This document shows, in pieces, positions 17,934 through 27,023 of a stretch of 64,000 bases of DNA (positions within the stretch are counted from its first letter, which is position 1; every line of letters starts with the position of its first letter). The notes below the pieces were generated by a model. It was not told the DNA's origin and made no database searches. It was given only the letters and a program-made list of their open reading frames with translations. A program made the translations under genes and the position numbers. The stretch is from the NCBI GenBank assembly GCA_963922775.1, contig CAWUJG010000001.1, forward strand, positions 62,001 to 126,000, given 5' to 3'. Source of the DNA: JAHDDH01 sp963922775 (lineage in GTDB: Bacteria > Bacteroidota > Bacteroidia > Cytophagales > Amoebophilaceae).

Positions 17934-18913
17934 ATGAAAAAATTATCAACATCTGGAGTAAAATTTGCAGACCCGAAAGTAGATATGACCTTTAAAATGC
18001 TCTTAGGAGAAGAAAAAATGCAAGTATTCTGATTAATTTTTTGAATAATATGCTAAATTTTACCGGAGATCAAACTATAAAAGAGGTAAGTTTATCACCA
18101 ACAAATTTGTCGAAATCAAGTGTAAAAGAAATATCAAGTGAATTGGATATCTTATGTAGAACAACAAACAATAAGCAAATCAACATAGAAATGCAGCGCC
18201 AGTCCAATACAGATTTTTTGCCCCGAATCCAAACTATATGTCACGTTTAATAGGGAGTAAAGTTAAAATAGGAGAAGGTTATAAAGATATTCATGAAACA
18301 TATATATTAGTGATAGGGGAAAAGAACTTTCCCGGATTTTGTCCATCTATGTATGAACTACCATTATGCACCACGCAATTCGTCAACAAACGCTCTAATG
18401 CCTTATAATAAAATGAATTGGGTGATTTTTGAATTAGAAAAATTCAAAAAACAAGTTAAAGTAGATAATATAAAAGAAGAAATAAAATTACAGTGGCTAC
18501 ATTTTTTTATCCATTGTGGAAAAGAAACTAGCATTCCTGACTTTATCACAGAAAAGAATATAAAAACAAGTTATAACATTATGTATAGTATTTTCCAAAA
18601 TCCAGAACTACAAGCACGTTATGAAAATTCCTTGGCACGTGTCAAAGAAAGAAACAGTTATTATGAAAGACGTGGTGAGAAAAAGGGCATACTGATAGGT
18701 AAAAAAAGAGGTGAGCTAGAGGGTGAAATAACTAAAATACAGGATTTCAAAAAATTGGGTCTTAGTTCATCACAAATATACAGTATGAGCTATAAGTATC
18801 TTAAAACAAATCATATCAAAAGAATTTTAGAAGAAGAAAGTTGGAATAAATTAAATTCAGGAGCAATTTTTGAAGTCCTTCAAAAAGAGAGTCCTAAAAT
18901 AATAGAAGAATAA
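17934..18913 (+). pseudogene. PD-(D/E)XK nuclease family transposase (Rpn-like), multiply frameshifted
   Basis: The original gene can be followed through all three frames. The ATG at 17934 gives GVKFADPKVDMTFKMLLGE and stops at TGA near 18029. The next frame gives LINFLNNMLNFTGDQTIKE and the nuclease core LDILCRTTNNKQINIEMQRQ. After about 18225 a third frame carries SRLIGSKVKIGEGYKDIHET and MYELPL. From about 18395 the frame changes again to MPYNKMNWVIFELEKFKK and a Lys/Gly-rich tail (RRGEKKGILIGKKRGELEGE). At least three indels are needed, so the gene is dead. Members of this family are often multicopy in amoeba and arthropod symbionts of the Bacteroidota. Confidence 0.8.
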
Positions 18914-18998
18914 TTAGATGTATGGCTATTACTAAGTAAAAAAAGCACAAGTAGCACAGGCTACTGGATTAGTATAGGAGAGAAATATGAAAAGATAT

Positions 18999-20519
18999 TT
19001 AATTTTTTTTTACTGGTATTTTTTTCTGTTTTTTTGTGACTTTTTTATAGCCTATATAGGCTTTTTGTACATCAAATGGTTTGCAGGATATACCTGCAAT
19101 GTTAGCAATTAAATTTTGATTTTTAACATGGTTCACATAACGATCAATCACATTTAAAAGGATACGTACACCTTTGATATTACATTCTTCATCTTCTGCT
19201 ATAATATTTTGTATCATTTGATCTTCAATTTTCTCTTTAGGTAAATCATATTTCTGTAATAAATCGTTCAGATATGATTGTACAATGGCTAATTTTTGTT
19301 CTTTTTTAAATCCTTCATCAAAACGAATTAAATGTAATCTACTTTCCAATGCGCTTGCACGAGATCCTAGTACATCTGTAAATGTTTTATTCCCTATTAA
19401 AATTATTTTAAGATGAGCAATGCTATATTTTGCATTATCATATCTTTTTAGAGGCATATCTACTGTTTGAGCTTCTAGCAAATGATGTAATAAAGCAACA
19501 ACAGATGCCCCATTTGAATGTATAAAACGTCCATGGTCATCTAAAGCCAATACTTTATCTACTTCATCTAAAACTAATATTTTATTAGCTGGATTAATAT
19601 CTTTTTTATTTTCAGTTTGCAAGATATCAACTAAAATTCCTTTATCTCCACTTTGTGACCAAAAACTACTGCCATTAATATTTTGATATCGTGAAAGATC
19701 AATCACTTGTACAGGTAAGCCTAAAAGTTGACCTAAATTTTTTGCTAAATATGTTTTTCCAGTACCTGGAGGACCTACAAACATTAGTGGAGTCGATTTT
19801 TTTTTGAGCCTTAATATTTGGCTATCTTCTAACGTGTTGACAACAAAACTGCCAATAGTTCTTTTTACATCATCGGGATACTTGGAAAGAAATATTTTTA
19901 TAGAAGAAGAATTTACTGTAACTTTTTGTGGAAATAGTGGAAAATATAGAATTTCTTCTAAGGCATTTTCTAGTTCCCTTGATTCAAAATTTTTTTCTTC
20001 TATTCCAAAACGATAACGTTCAAGCCAGCTTTCTAAAAAACCTTGCATACTTTTGGTGAGGTATTTTTTACGTTTTTGGTATACTTTTTTATAATGATAG
20101 ACTTTTTTTGTAGCCCCCTTTATCATAAAGGGAAAAAGAAGCATGCCTGTTTTTTTACTCAGATATATTACAGGATCAAGAATCATTTTTCCTAATATAG
20201 AACTAAATAGGGCAGAAGAAAGACTATTTATGGGATGGATATGTGGAAAAAGATAATACATGCTTGTGGCTAAAGATGTTCCTAAGCCTAAGGTAGTAGT
20301 TTGTCGTATAATGTCATTATTTTTTTTTTGCTTTTGTGCTAGTATGTATTGTTCTAATGTTATTGAACTATTTTTTTGTTTTCCTTTGTTTTGTTTTGGC
20401 TGAGTTATTTTGATATTATTTTTATTTTTTGTGAGGGTTTGTTTGGCTTGGCTAGTATATTGTACAAATATAAAGATGAAAGTTATTGAAATTCTATAGA
20501 AATGTTTTTTAGTAATCAT
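18999..20519 (-). CDS. AAA+ ATPase with N-terminal membrane/signal segment
   Basis: A 506-residue protein. Residues 1-25 look like a signal peptide or anchor (ISITFIFIFVQYTSQA). A second hydrophobic region follows at about 75-140 (LGTSLATSMYYLF, LFPFMIKG). The AAA+ module covers about 230-430: LMFVGPPGTGKTYLAKNLGQ (Walker A), ILVLDEVDKVL (Walker B), IILIGNKTF (sensor 1), and a C-terminal helical lid. The core resembles ClpX/Lon-type remodelling ATPases, but no protease or zinc domain is present. An ATPase cannot work in the periplasm, so the two hydrophobic regions probably place the module in the cytosol. It is downstream of ompH with a hairpin between. No precise function is assigned. Confidence 0.65.
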   Translation of the reverse strand: MITKKHFYRISITFIFIFVQYTSQAKQTLTKNKNNIKITQPKQNKGKQKNSSITLEQYILAQKQKKNNDIIRQTTTLGLGTSLATSMYYLFPHIHPINSLSSALFSSILGKMILDPVIYLSKKTGMLLFPFMIKGATKKVYHYKKVYQKRKKYLTKSMQGFLESWLERYRFGIEEKNFESRELENALEEILYFPLFPQKVTVNSSSIKIFLSKYPDDVKRTIGSFVVNTLEDSQILRLKKKSTPLMFVGPPGTGKTYLAKNLGQLLGLPVQVIDLSRYQNINGSSFWSQSGDKGILVDILQTENKKDINPANKILVLDEVDKVLALDDHGRFIHSNGASVVALLHHLLEAQTVDMPLKRYDNAKYSIAHLKIILIGNKTFTDVLGSRASALESRLHLIRFDEGFKKEQKLAIVQSYLNDLLQKYDLPKEKIEDQMIQNIIAEDEECNIKGVRILLNVIDRYVNHVKNQNLIANIAGISCKPFDVQKAYIGYKKVTKKQKKIPVKKN

Positions 20520-20616
20520 ATATCTGGATTATTTATAATGATTAATGATATCTAAGCTTAATATAGGTAGATATCAAAGAGAGGAAGGGAATGATAAGGG
20601 ATAGGGATAAAGAGTT

Positions 20617-20641
20617 GTTACCCGAGAAATTTACGGGTAAC
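20617..20641 (-). terminator. Hairpin downstream of ompH
   Basis: 8-bp inverted repeat GTTACCCG / CGGGTAAC with a 9-base loop, 11 bp after the stop of the OmpH-family gene (transcribed leftwards). The stem is GC-richer than its surroundings but the following T-run is weak, so it could end the tig-clpP-clpX-ompH transcript or only attenuate it. Confidence 0.5.
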
Positions 20642-20651
20642 GTATCTTACT

Positions 20652-21197
20652 TTATTTTTTAGGTGTTACACCTAATTTTTTTAGTACTAGATCAGATAAA
20701 TTTATATTTTTATCGCTATGGAGTACAATAGGCATTCCTCCTATATTTTCACTTAACACAATATTATAATTATGGGCTTTTGCTAGGTCTTGTATTGTTT
20801 TATTTATTTTTTCGTAAAGTGGTTTTACTAAATCAACTTGCTTTTTTGCTATAGATGATTGTGATTTTTTTTCTAGTGTTTCTATTTCTTTTTGTAGTTC
20901 TTGTAGTTCTTGTTGTTTATTTTTTTTGACTTCTTCTTTCATTTTATCATATTCTTTTTGGAATTCTTTTATTTTTTCTTGAAATAGTTTTATTTTTTGT
21001 TCTAATTTTGATTTTAAATTTTTTTCTAGACTTTTTATTTCTTTTTCTATTTTTTTAGCTTCTGGAAGTTGATTCATAATGTATTCTAAGTTAGCATAGG
21101 CTATTTTTGTACTTGTATGTTGATTTCGTGCAGAAGAAGTATAAAAAGATCCTAAGATGAGTATAATAGTAAAAATAGAGTATAATTTTTTTTTCAT
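20652..21197 (-). CDS. OmpH/Skp family periplasmic chaperone
   Basis: A 181-residue periplasmic protein that in the family holds unfolded outer-membrane proteins. It has a clear signal peptide (LYSIFTIILILGSFYTSSA), then KIAYANLEYIMNQLPEAKKI, the start typical of OmpH proteins. A long Lys/Glu coiled coil follows (about residues 50-125), forming the grasping arms, and then a C-terminal core ending LVLKKLGVTPKK. It is the last gene of the tig-clpP-clpX-ompH run, 65 bp after clpX, which groups protein folding and quality control together. Confidence 0.88.
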   Translation of the reverse strand: MKKKLYSIFTIILILGSFYTSSARNQHTSTKIAYANLEYIMNQLPEAKKIEKEIKSLEKNLKSKLEQKIKLFQEKIKEFQKEYDKMKEEVKKNKQQELQELQKEIETLEKKSQSSIAKKQVDLVKPLYEKINKTIQDLAKAHNYNIVLSENIGGMPIVLHSDKNINLSDLVLKKLGVTPKK

Positions 21198-21262
21198 AGT
21201 TTATAATAGTTTTGATAAAATTTTTAATAAAAATATAAATCTAATATATTTTCTTTGAAAAA

Positions 21263-22504
21263 TCAAAATAGTTGTTTATTTTTTTTAATTTTTTGTTCTA
21301 CATATGCTTTGTCTATCATGAGTGAATCGATATTTTTCTGTGAAGGAAGCTCAAACATAGCATCTGTCATAATGGTTTCACAAATGGCTCTTAAACCTCT
21401 TGCTCCTAAATTGTAGGCATATGCTTTATCTACAATAAAATTTAAGGCTTCATCAGAAAATTGTAGTTGGATATTATCCATAGCAAATAATGCTTGATAT
21501 TGTTTAATAAGGGCATTTTTAGGTACTGAAATTATTTGCATTAGGGCATCTCTATCTAAAGGGTTAAGATATGTAATTACAGGTAGCCTACCTATAAGTT
21601 CAGGAATAAGGCCAAATGTTTTTAAATCATTAGCATTGATATACTGCAAAATGTTTTTATTGTCTATTTGTTGATGCTTTTGTGTTGTAAATCCTATTGG
21701 ATTTTTATTGAGTCTTTGACTAATTTTTTTTTCGATACCATCGAAAGCACCACCACAAATAAATAAAATATTTTCTGTATTTATAGTAATCAGTTTTTGA
21801 TCAGGATGTTTTCTTCCTCCTTGAGGAGGTACATTTACATTACTTCCTTCTAACATTTTGAGCAATGCCTGCTGTACACCTTCTCCACTTACATCTCTTG
21901 TTATAGATGGATTATCCGATTTTCTAGCAATTTTGTCTATCTCATCTATATATATTATGCCTTTTTCTGCTTTTTGTACATTATAATCTGCAGCTTGTAA
22001 TAGTCTACTTAAAATACTTTCTACATCTTCTCCTACATATCCTGCTTGTGTAAGGGCAGTAGCATCAACAATACAAAAGGGTACTTGTAGTTTTTGTGCT
22101 AATGTTTTAGCTAAATATGTTTTTCCTGTTCCTGTATTTCCAATAAGAATAATGTTTGATTTATCTATTTGTACTGCTTTTTTTTGTGTTTTATTTTTTT
22201 TTAACAGCCGTTTATAATGGTTATATACTGATACAGCAATTTTTCTTTTTGCTTTTTTTTGTCCAATTACATACTCATCTAGATATTCTTTTAGTGTAGC
22301 TGGTGGTGTAGGAGTAATTTCAATTTCTTCTTCTGTATTATCTTTTTCTGTATTTTTTTTTTCATTATTTGAATTTTTTGCTATTATTTTTTGCGCATTT
22401 ACTACACATTGGTCACATATTTGGCCTGTTTGGCCGGTTATCATTAATGTAACCCTATCATTACTTATACCACAAAAAGAACAGTTGACTTTGTCCATAG
22501 ACAT
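21263..22504 (-). CDS. clpX: ATP-dependent Clp protease ATP-binding subunit ClpX
   Basis: Unfolds tagged proteins and feeds them to ClpP. The 413 residues have the N-terminal zinc-binding domain (CSFCG and CDQC), Walker A GNTGTGKTYLAKTLAQ, Walker B IIYIDEIDKIARKSD, the pore loop in AGYVGEDVESILSRLLQAA, VSGEGVQQALLKMLEGS, and the IGF-loop region with NPIGFT. Its ATG abuts the stop of clpP with no gap, so the two are translated from one message. The length is normal for the family. Confidence 0.97.
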   Translation of the reverse strand: MSMDKVNCSFCGISNDRVTLMITGQTGQICDQCVVNAQKIIAKNSNNEKKNTEKDNTEEEIEITPTPPATLKEYLDEYVIGQKKAKRKIAVSVYNHYKRLLKKNKTQKKAVQIDKSNIILIGNTGTGKTYLAKTLAQKLQVPFCIVDATALTQAGYVGEDVESILSRLLQAADYNVQKAEKGIIYIDEIDKIARKSDNPSITRDVSGEGVQQALLKMLEGSNVNVPPQGGRKHPDQKLITINTENILFICGGAFDGIEKKISQRLNKNPIGFTTQKHQQIDNKNILQYINANDLKTFGLIPELIGRLPVITYLNPLDRDALMQIISVPKNALIKQYQALFAMDNIQLQFSDEALNFIVDKAYAYNLGARGLRAICETIMTDAMFELPSQKNIDSLMIDKAYVEQKIKKNKQLF

Positions 22505-23182
22505 TTATTTTGCTTTTTTATTTAATACTTCGTCTATAATGCCATACTGTTTGGCTTCTTCTGCTTTCATCCAATAATCTCTATCAGAATCTTTTTCTAT
22601 GGTTTCATACGATTGTTTTGTATGCTTAGATAGTATTGTATATAAGTCTTTTTTTACAGATAATATTTGCTTTACATTAATTTCCATGTCTTTTGCCTGA
22701 CCTTTTGCTCCACCTAATGGCTGATGAATCATAATTCTTGCATGTGGTAATGCTGCTCTTTTTTGGTTTGTACCTCCAGATAAAAGTACAGCAGCCATAG
22801 ATGCAGCTAATCCTGTGCATATAGTAACTACGTCTGCTTGAATGTACTGCATAGTATCGTATATACCTAAACCTGCATATACAGATCCACCAGGGCTATT
22901 AATATATAGTGTAATGTCTTTTCGCTGATCTGTTGATGCTAAATAAAGCAGTTGGGCTGTAATAATATTGGCTATATTTTCATTGACTTCTGTGCCTAAA
23001 AATATGATTCTATCCATAATTAGCCTAGAAAATACATCTATTTCTCGGAAAGGATTTTGTCTTTCTTCAATCACACTTCTTGTCATATTGTTTATACTTC
23101 GGATATAACTTTCTGTATGTATTGAGCTAATGCCATGTTTTTTAGTGGCATATTCTATAAATTTTTTTTTTTGACTATGCAT
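22505..23182 (-). CDS. clpP: ATP-dependent Clp protease proteolytic subunit ClpP
   Basis: Serine protease of the ClpXP complex, 225 residues. The catalytic Ser is in CTGLAASMAAVLLSGG, the His in ARIMIHQPLGGAKGQA, and the Asp further on near SDRDYW. The N-terminal half has IIFLGTEVNENIANIITAQ and LYINSPGGSVYAGLGIYDTM. It begins 8 bp inside the end of tig and runs straight into clpX. About 30 residues precede the mature core, which fits the usual propeptide. Confidence 0.96.
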   Translation of the reverse strand: MHSQKKKFIEYATKKHGISSIHTESYIRSINNMTRSVIEERQNPFREIDVFSRLIMDRIIFLGTEVNENIANIITAQLLYLASTDQRKDITLYINSPGGSVYAGLGIYDTMQYIQADVVTICTGLAASMAAVLLSGGTNQKRAALPHARIMIHQPLGGAKGQAKDMEINVKQILSVKKDLYTILSKHTKQSYETIEKDSDRDYWMKAEEAKQYGIIDEVLNKKAK

Positions 23183-24500
23183 GTTGTTTTATTTTTTGGT
23201 AAAACTCCTGGTATGTTAGATTTTGATGATCTAATGTAATTTTTTTTTTGATATGGGTTAATATTTTATCTTTCATTGCTTTATCCCAAATATTTTTAAC
23301 AAAATTTGTATCTTTTTGTGTAAGCATTTTTGTTATTTCAAATTCTATGTTTTTCATAACATGCTGATCGGTTTTTATCTGATTACCACTATAATAGTGA
23401 AGTATATTTTTTTTTATATATTCTCTTACTTCTTTTTCTTCTATATTTAATTTTTCTTGTTTACTTATTTCTCTAAGTATAATACTCCAACGCACTTCAT
23501 TTAAATATACTGTATTATTTGGAATTTTTTTTTTATCAAAGTTGGCGTTTTGTAGAATATATTCTTCTGGAATTTGAATTTTTTTTTGTAAAAAAAATTT
23601 TTGAACTTGTTTTTCAAACAAAAAAGCAATGTCTTTATCTACCATATTAGATAACATTAATTTTATTGCTTTTTTGCATTCATCTAATGATTTTATTTTT
23701 CCATTAGGAAATAAAGTTTGGAAAAAATTTTCTGTTATTTCTGCTAATTTTATTTTTTTTATGGCTGTAGCTTTAAATTGGAACGGTGTTGTTGCTTTTA
23801 CAATATCTTTTGATAGATAATATAATTTTGTTGAAATAAACTTTTTATTTTTATATATAGCAAATAAATTATCTATAGATATAACATCATTTTTTTTAAC
23901 ATCAAGCAATTTTTTTTGATAGCTGTTTTCGAGCTCATTAAGATACAATACCAAAGGAATATTAAGTTCATGATATTTACTATGTGTTAGATTGCCATAT
24001 ATGACACTATCTTTGGTAGAAAGACATTGACTTTCTTCTTGTCCATATTTTTTTCTATATTCATAGATATGATGTTCTATAATGTCATCAGTAATAGGGT
24101 GTACATTATAATTTACTAGTTTAATATTAGCATCAATAGCAACAGTAAAATTTTTGTACATAAGAACATTGTAATAAAAGTCAAATGTATATTTTTTGTG
24201 ATCTATACTACTTTTTTTTCTGTCAAATTTAGGAAAAAAAACAATGTTTAGCTTATTCTTATCTAAATATTCTTCAAGATGCTTGTGGGCAAGCTGAGGA
24301 GCTATTTCTGTAATACATTGTATTTCATATTTTTTTTTTAGAACATCCATAGGCACTCTCCCAGAGCGAAATCCTTTTATGTTTATATTTTTGCTATAAT
24401 TTTTGAGTTTTTTTTTGACTTCTAATTGTAAATCTTCTGCAGTGCCTTGGATATGGATAGTTGCTAAAGTATCGCTCTGATACGTTAATGAGATATTCAA
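23175..24500 (-). CDS. tig: Trigger factor
   Basis: Ribosome-associated chaperone that meets nascent chains at the exit tunnel. The 441-residue protein has the ribosome-docking signature KGFRSGRVPMDVLKKKY in the N-terminal domain, then a diverged peptidyl-prolyl isomerase-like middle and a long helical C-terminal domain (about residues 250-430). The central domain is poorly conserved, as in other low-GC Bacteroidota. It is the first gene of the tig-clpP-clpX run and overlaps clpP by 8 bp. The tRNA-Leu gene, on the same strand, lies 34 bp upstream. Confidence 0.92.
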   Translation of the reverse strand: MNISLTYQSDTLATIHIQGTAEDLQLEVKKKLKNYSKNINIKGFRSGRVPMDVLKKKYEIQCITEIAPQLAHKHLEEYLDKNKLNIVFFPKFDRKKSSIDHKKYTFDFYYNVLMYKNFTVAIDANIKLVNYNVHPITDDIIEHHIYEYRKKYGQEESQCLSTKDSVIYGNLTHSKYHELNIPLVLYLNELENSYQKKLLDVKKNDVISIDNLFAIYKNKKFISTKLYYLSKDIVKATTPFQFKATAIKKIKLAEITENFFQTLFPNGKIKSLDECKKAIKLMLSNMVDKDIAFLFEKQVQKFFLQKKIQIPEEYILQNANFDKKKIPNNTVYLNEVRWSIILREISKQEKLNIEEKEVREYIKKNILHYYSGNQIKTDQHVMKNIEFEITKMLTQKDTNFVKNIWDKAMKDKILTHIKKKITLDHQNLTYQEFYQKIKQHA

Positions 24501-24534
24501 AATTAGATGGTTTTATATGCTGAAATATTGCTTG

Positions 24535-24618
24535 TGCGGATGGAGGGACTCGAACCCCCATGCTTGTTACAGCGCTAGATCCTAAGTCTAGTGCGTCTAC
24601 CAATTTCGCCACATCCGC
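24535..24618 (-). tRNA. tRNA-Leu (anticodon UAG)
   Basis: On the minus strand the gene begins GCGGATGT and ends CATCCGCA, giving a 7-bp acceptor stem and discriminator A. The anticodon arm is CTAGA-CTTAGGA-TCTAG with anticodon TAG. A long variable arm and GGTTCGAGTCC in the T arm fit the class II leucine type. The gene is 84 nt, with no encoded CCA. It lies upstream of tig on the same strand. Confidence 0.95.
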
Positions 24619-24820
24619 AAAACATTACAAAAATAGGTATTTTTTACTTTTAAAAAAAGTCTATTTTTTAGCATGCTCTTATGTGTTTTGTTGTATACAC
24701 ATAAACTTTGTATTTTTTTATTTCTTAGTTTTCTGCACTGTTTGGAAAAATAATTTTTGTACTAAAAGTATTCAATTTTTATTAAATTTAATTTTTTATT
24801 TCTATCTAAATTTCATTGTT

Positions 24821-26995
24821 ATGTCTTCATTATCATATAATCAACAAGAAAAAATAATAGATAAATTTAATGATATTATAGGATGGTTAAAAAAAAATAA
24901 TGTTACGCAAAAAGAAATAAATTTGGTAGAAAAGTCATTTGGTATAGCGAAAAAATTGTACTCAGAACAACAATATGTTTCAAAACAGCATGAGTTATTT
25001 TTTCTTCTTGATTTAGCAAAAATATTGTTACAAGAAATAGGATTAGATTTCTATTGTGTAATATGTATATTTTTGTATGAATATGATAGGGAAAAGAAAA
25101 AATTAGAAGCATGGGAAGTTATAGACAAATTTGGCATAGTTACGATGCATTTTTTGATAAACTTAAAAAAAATACATTACCTTTCTGAAAATATTATTAA
25201 TGAAAAAAATATATCTAACGAAGGTATAAAAAAAATCGTTGTTGCCCTAGCAGACGATATTAGAGTTTTTTTGATAAAATCAGGAGAAATATTACTAAAA
25301 TTACGTAATCTATACTTATTATTTCCTCATAATGCATACAAATTAGTTCAAGAAGCTAAAGAGATATATGCTCCATTATTACACAGATTAGGATTATATA
25401 CATTAAAAACTACTTTAGAAGACCTATGTTTTGAAGCTACACATACAAAAGAATACCAAAGAATTATAGGTAAGCTCAAGCAGAGAGAAGAAATAGGAAA
25501 GGTATTTATGCAGAGATTCATACAAAATATGGGCAAAAAATTAGAATATTACTCTATATTCCACGAAATAAAATATAGAATAAAATCTCCATCTTCTATT
25601 TGGAAAAAAATGCAGAAAAAGAGAGAAAATTTTGAAAAACTATACGATGTATTTGCTATGCGTATTATTTTTGAATCTTCTAAAGAAAATGAATATGAGC
25701 AATGTTGGAAAATATATGATCTAATATCAAATTACTATAAAACAGATAAAAATAAGGTAAAAGACTGGGTAAAATACCCTAAGCCTAATGGCTATTCTTC
25801 TTTGCATATTTTTTTGAAAGAACCATCTACAAAAATGGAAATAGAAGTACAAATAAGAAGTATGAGAATGCATAGTATAGCAGAAAAAGGAGAAGCAGCT
25901 CATTGGCATTATAAATCTTCTAATGTTAAGTCTGTAAATGATAATGCACTCAAATATTGGATAAATAATACAAGAGGACATCTAGAAAAATCTAGTATTG
26001 ATTATGAATCTATAGGTAATTTTAGCCAAATCTTAGATCAGGACAAAATTTATGTGATTTTAGAAAATCAAATATTAAAGATAGTTGATAAAGGAATAAA
26101 TATAAAAGATTTAATTGCTATTTATAGTCCAGAGAAAGCTTTGAAATATACAGGTGCACTAGTAAATGGACAGGCAGTGTATGATGAATATCAATTAAAA
26201 TATGGTGATCATATACAAATTATTACTGATGAAAATTTTTTTGTGAAAAAATATAGATTACTGATAAGCTCTAAACAAGAAAAGAATAAAAAAGAGATTA
26301 AGAAAAAAAAAGAGATTATATTACAGGGAGAAAAAATTTTGAGAAAAGTAATAAAATCGGAAAAAATAAACTGTACAAAAAATTTTTTACATCAAATTTC
26401 AATTTTTATTGGTTCTAATAATATTGAACAGCTTTATTATTTGATAGCACAAAACAAAGTAATTCCCTTAAATTTTATACAAGATTTTAAAAAAATTTAC
26501 GAAAAAAAATTAATTGTAAATACTGATAAGCATGTTGTATTTGTACTGAATACAACGCAAAAATTATGGCTATCGAAACAATATCTTTCAGTAGATAATT
26601 TACCTTTTCGTTTTTTAAATTGCTGTCATCCTAAATATAAGGATAATATTGTAGGGTTGCTTAATAAAGAATATGTGATAGATATACATACTACATGTTG
26701 TAAAAAACATAACCAAAAGCAATCTCAAATTATTACAGCTCGGTGGAATAATAATACAATAAAGTATATGCAGATTTCTTTCTCTTTTAAGAAAGAACTT
26801 TTTTATTTCTACCAAATGGTAGAACAACTAAAAAAAATTTATTTCATTAACTTAGACTCTTTTTTTTTACATAAATTTCATAATTCGAGTTATTTTTCAG
26901 GCTATTTCACCTTACCTTACCATATCAAACATTTTGATGTTATTGTGTATTTTTTACAAAAATATAAAGTGCAGTTTACTTATAATTTCTTTTGA
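24821..26995 (+). CDS. rel: RelA/SpoT-family (p)ppGpp synthetase with a degenerate hydrolase domain
   Basis: A 724-residue RSH protein. The synthetase domain (about residues 250-366) is well kept: YRIKSPSSIWKKMQ, YDVFAMRIIFE, VKYPKPNGYSSLHIF, EVQIRSMRMHSIAEKGEAAH. A TGS domain (DKIYVILENQ onward), a Cys-pair region (RFLNCCHP, HTTCCKKH) and a weak ACT-like tail follow. The N-terminal HD domain is present in outline only: the HP, LLHD and LADRLHNMRT motifs of active hydrolases read as FL, FLYE and IKSGEILLKLRN, so no metal ligand remains. The protein should make but not break alarmones. The start at 24821 is chosen because an in-frame ATG further upstream overlaps the tRNA gene and would add a hydrophobic stretch foreign to the family. 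Confidence 0.9.
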   Translation: MSSLSYNQQEKIIDKFNDIIGWLKKNNVTQKEINLVEKSFGIAKKLYSEQQYVSKQHELFFLLDLAKILLQEIGLDFYCVICIFLYEYDREKKKLEAWEVIDKFGIVTMHFLINLKKIHYLSENIINEKNISNEGIKKIVVALADDIRVFLIKSGEILLKLRNLYLLFPHNAYKLVQEAKEIYAPLLHRLGLYTLKTTLEDLCFEATHTKEYQRIIGKLKQREEIGKVFMQRFIQNMGKKLEYYSIFHEIKYRIKSPSSIWKKMQKKRENFEKLYDVFAMRIIFESSKENEYEQCWKIYDLISNYYKTDKNKVKDWVKYPKPNGYSSLHIFLKEPSTKMEIEVQIRSMRMHSIAEKGEAAHWHYKSSNVKSVNDNALKYWINNTRGHLEKSSIDYESIGNFSQILDQDKIYVILENQILKIVDKGINIKDLIAIYSPEKALKYTGALVNGQAVYDEYQLKYGDHIQIITDENFFVKKYRLLISSKQEKNKKEIKKKKEIILQGEKILRKVIKSEKINCTKNFLHQISIFIGSNNIEQLYYLIAQNKVIPLNFIQDFKKIYEKKLIVNTDKHVVFVLNTTQKLWLSKQYLSVDNLPFRFLNCCHPKYKDNIVGLLNKEYVIDIHTTCCKKHNQKQSQIITARWNNNTIKYMQISFSFKKELFYFYQMVEQLKKIYFINLDSFFLHKFHNSSYFSGYFTLPYHIKHFDVIVYFLQKYKVQFTYNFF

Positions 26996-27023
26996 TAATT
27001 TTATTTTAATATTATATCTTTTT

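Noticed and set aside
18914..18998. Small RNA hairpin (GTAGC-ACAG-GCTAC)
   Set aside because: Only a 5-bp stem in AT-rich DNA; expected by chance.
24560..24820. Longer N-terminus for Rel
   Set aside because: It would overlap the tRNA-Leu gene and add hydrophobic residues not seen in the family; the ATG at 24821 fits.
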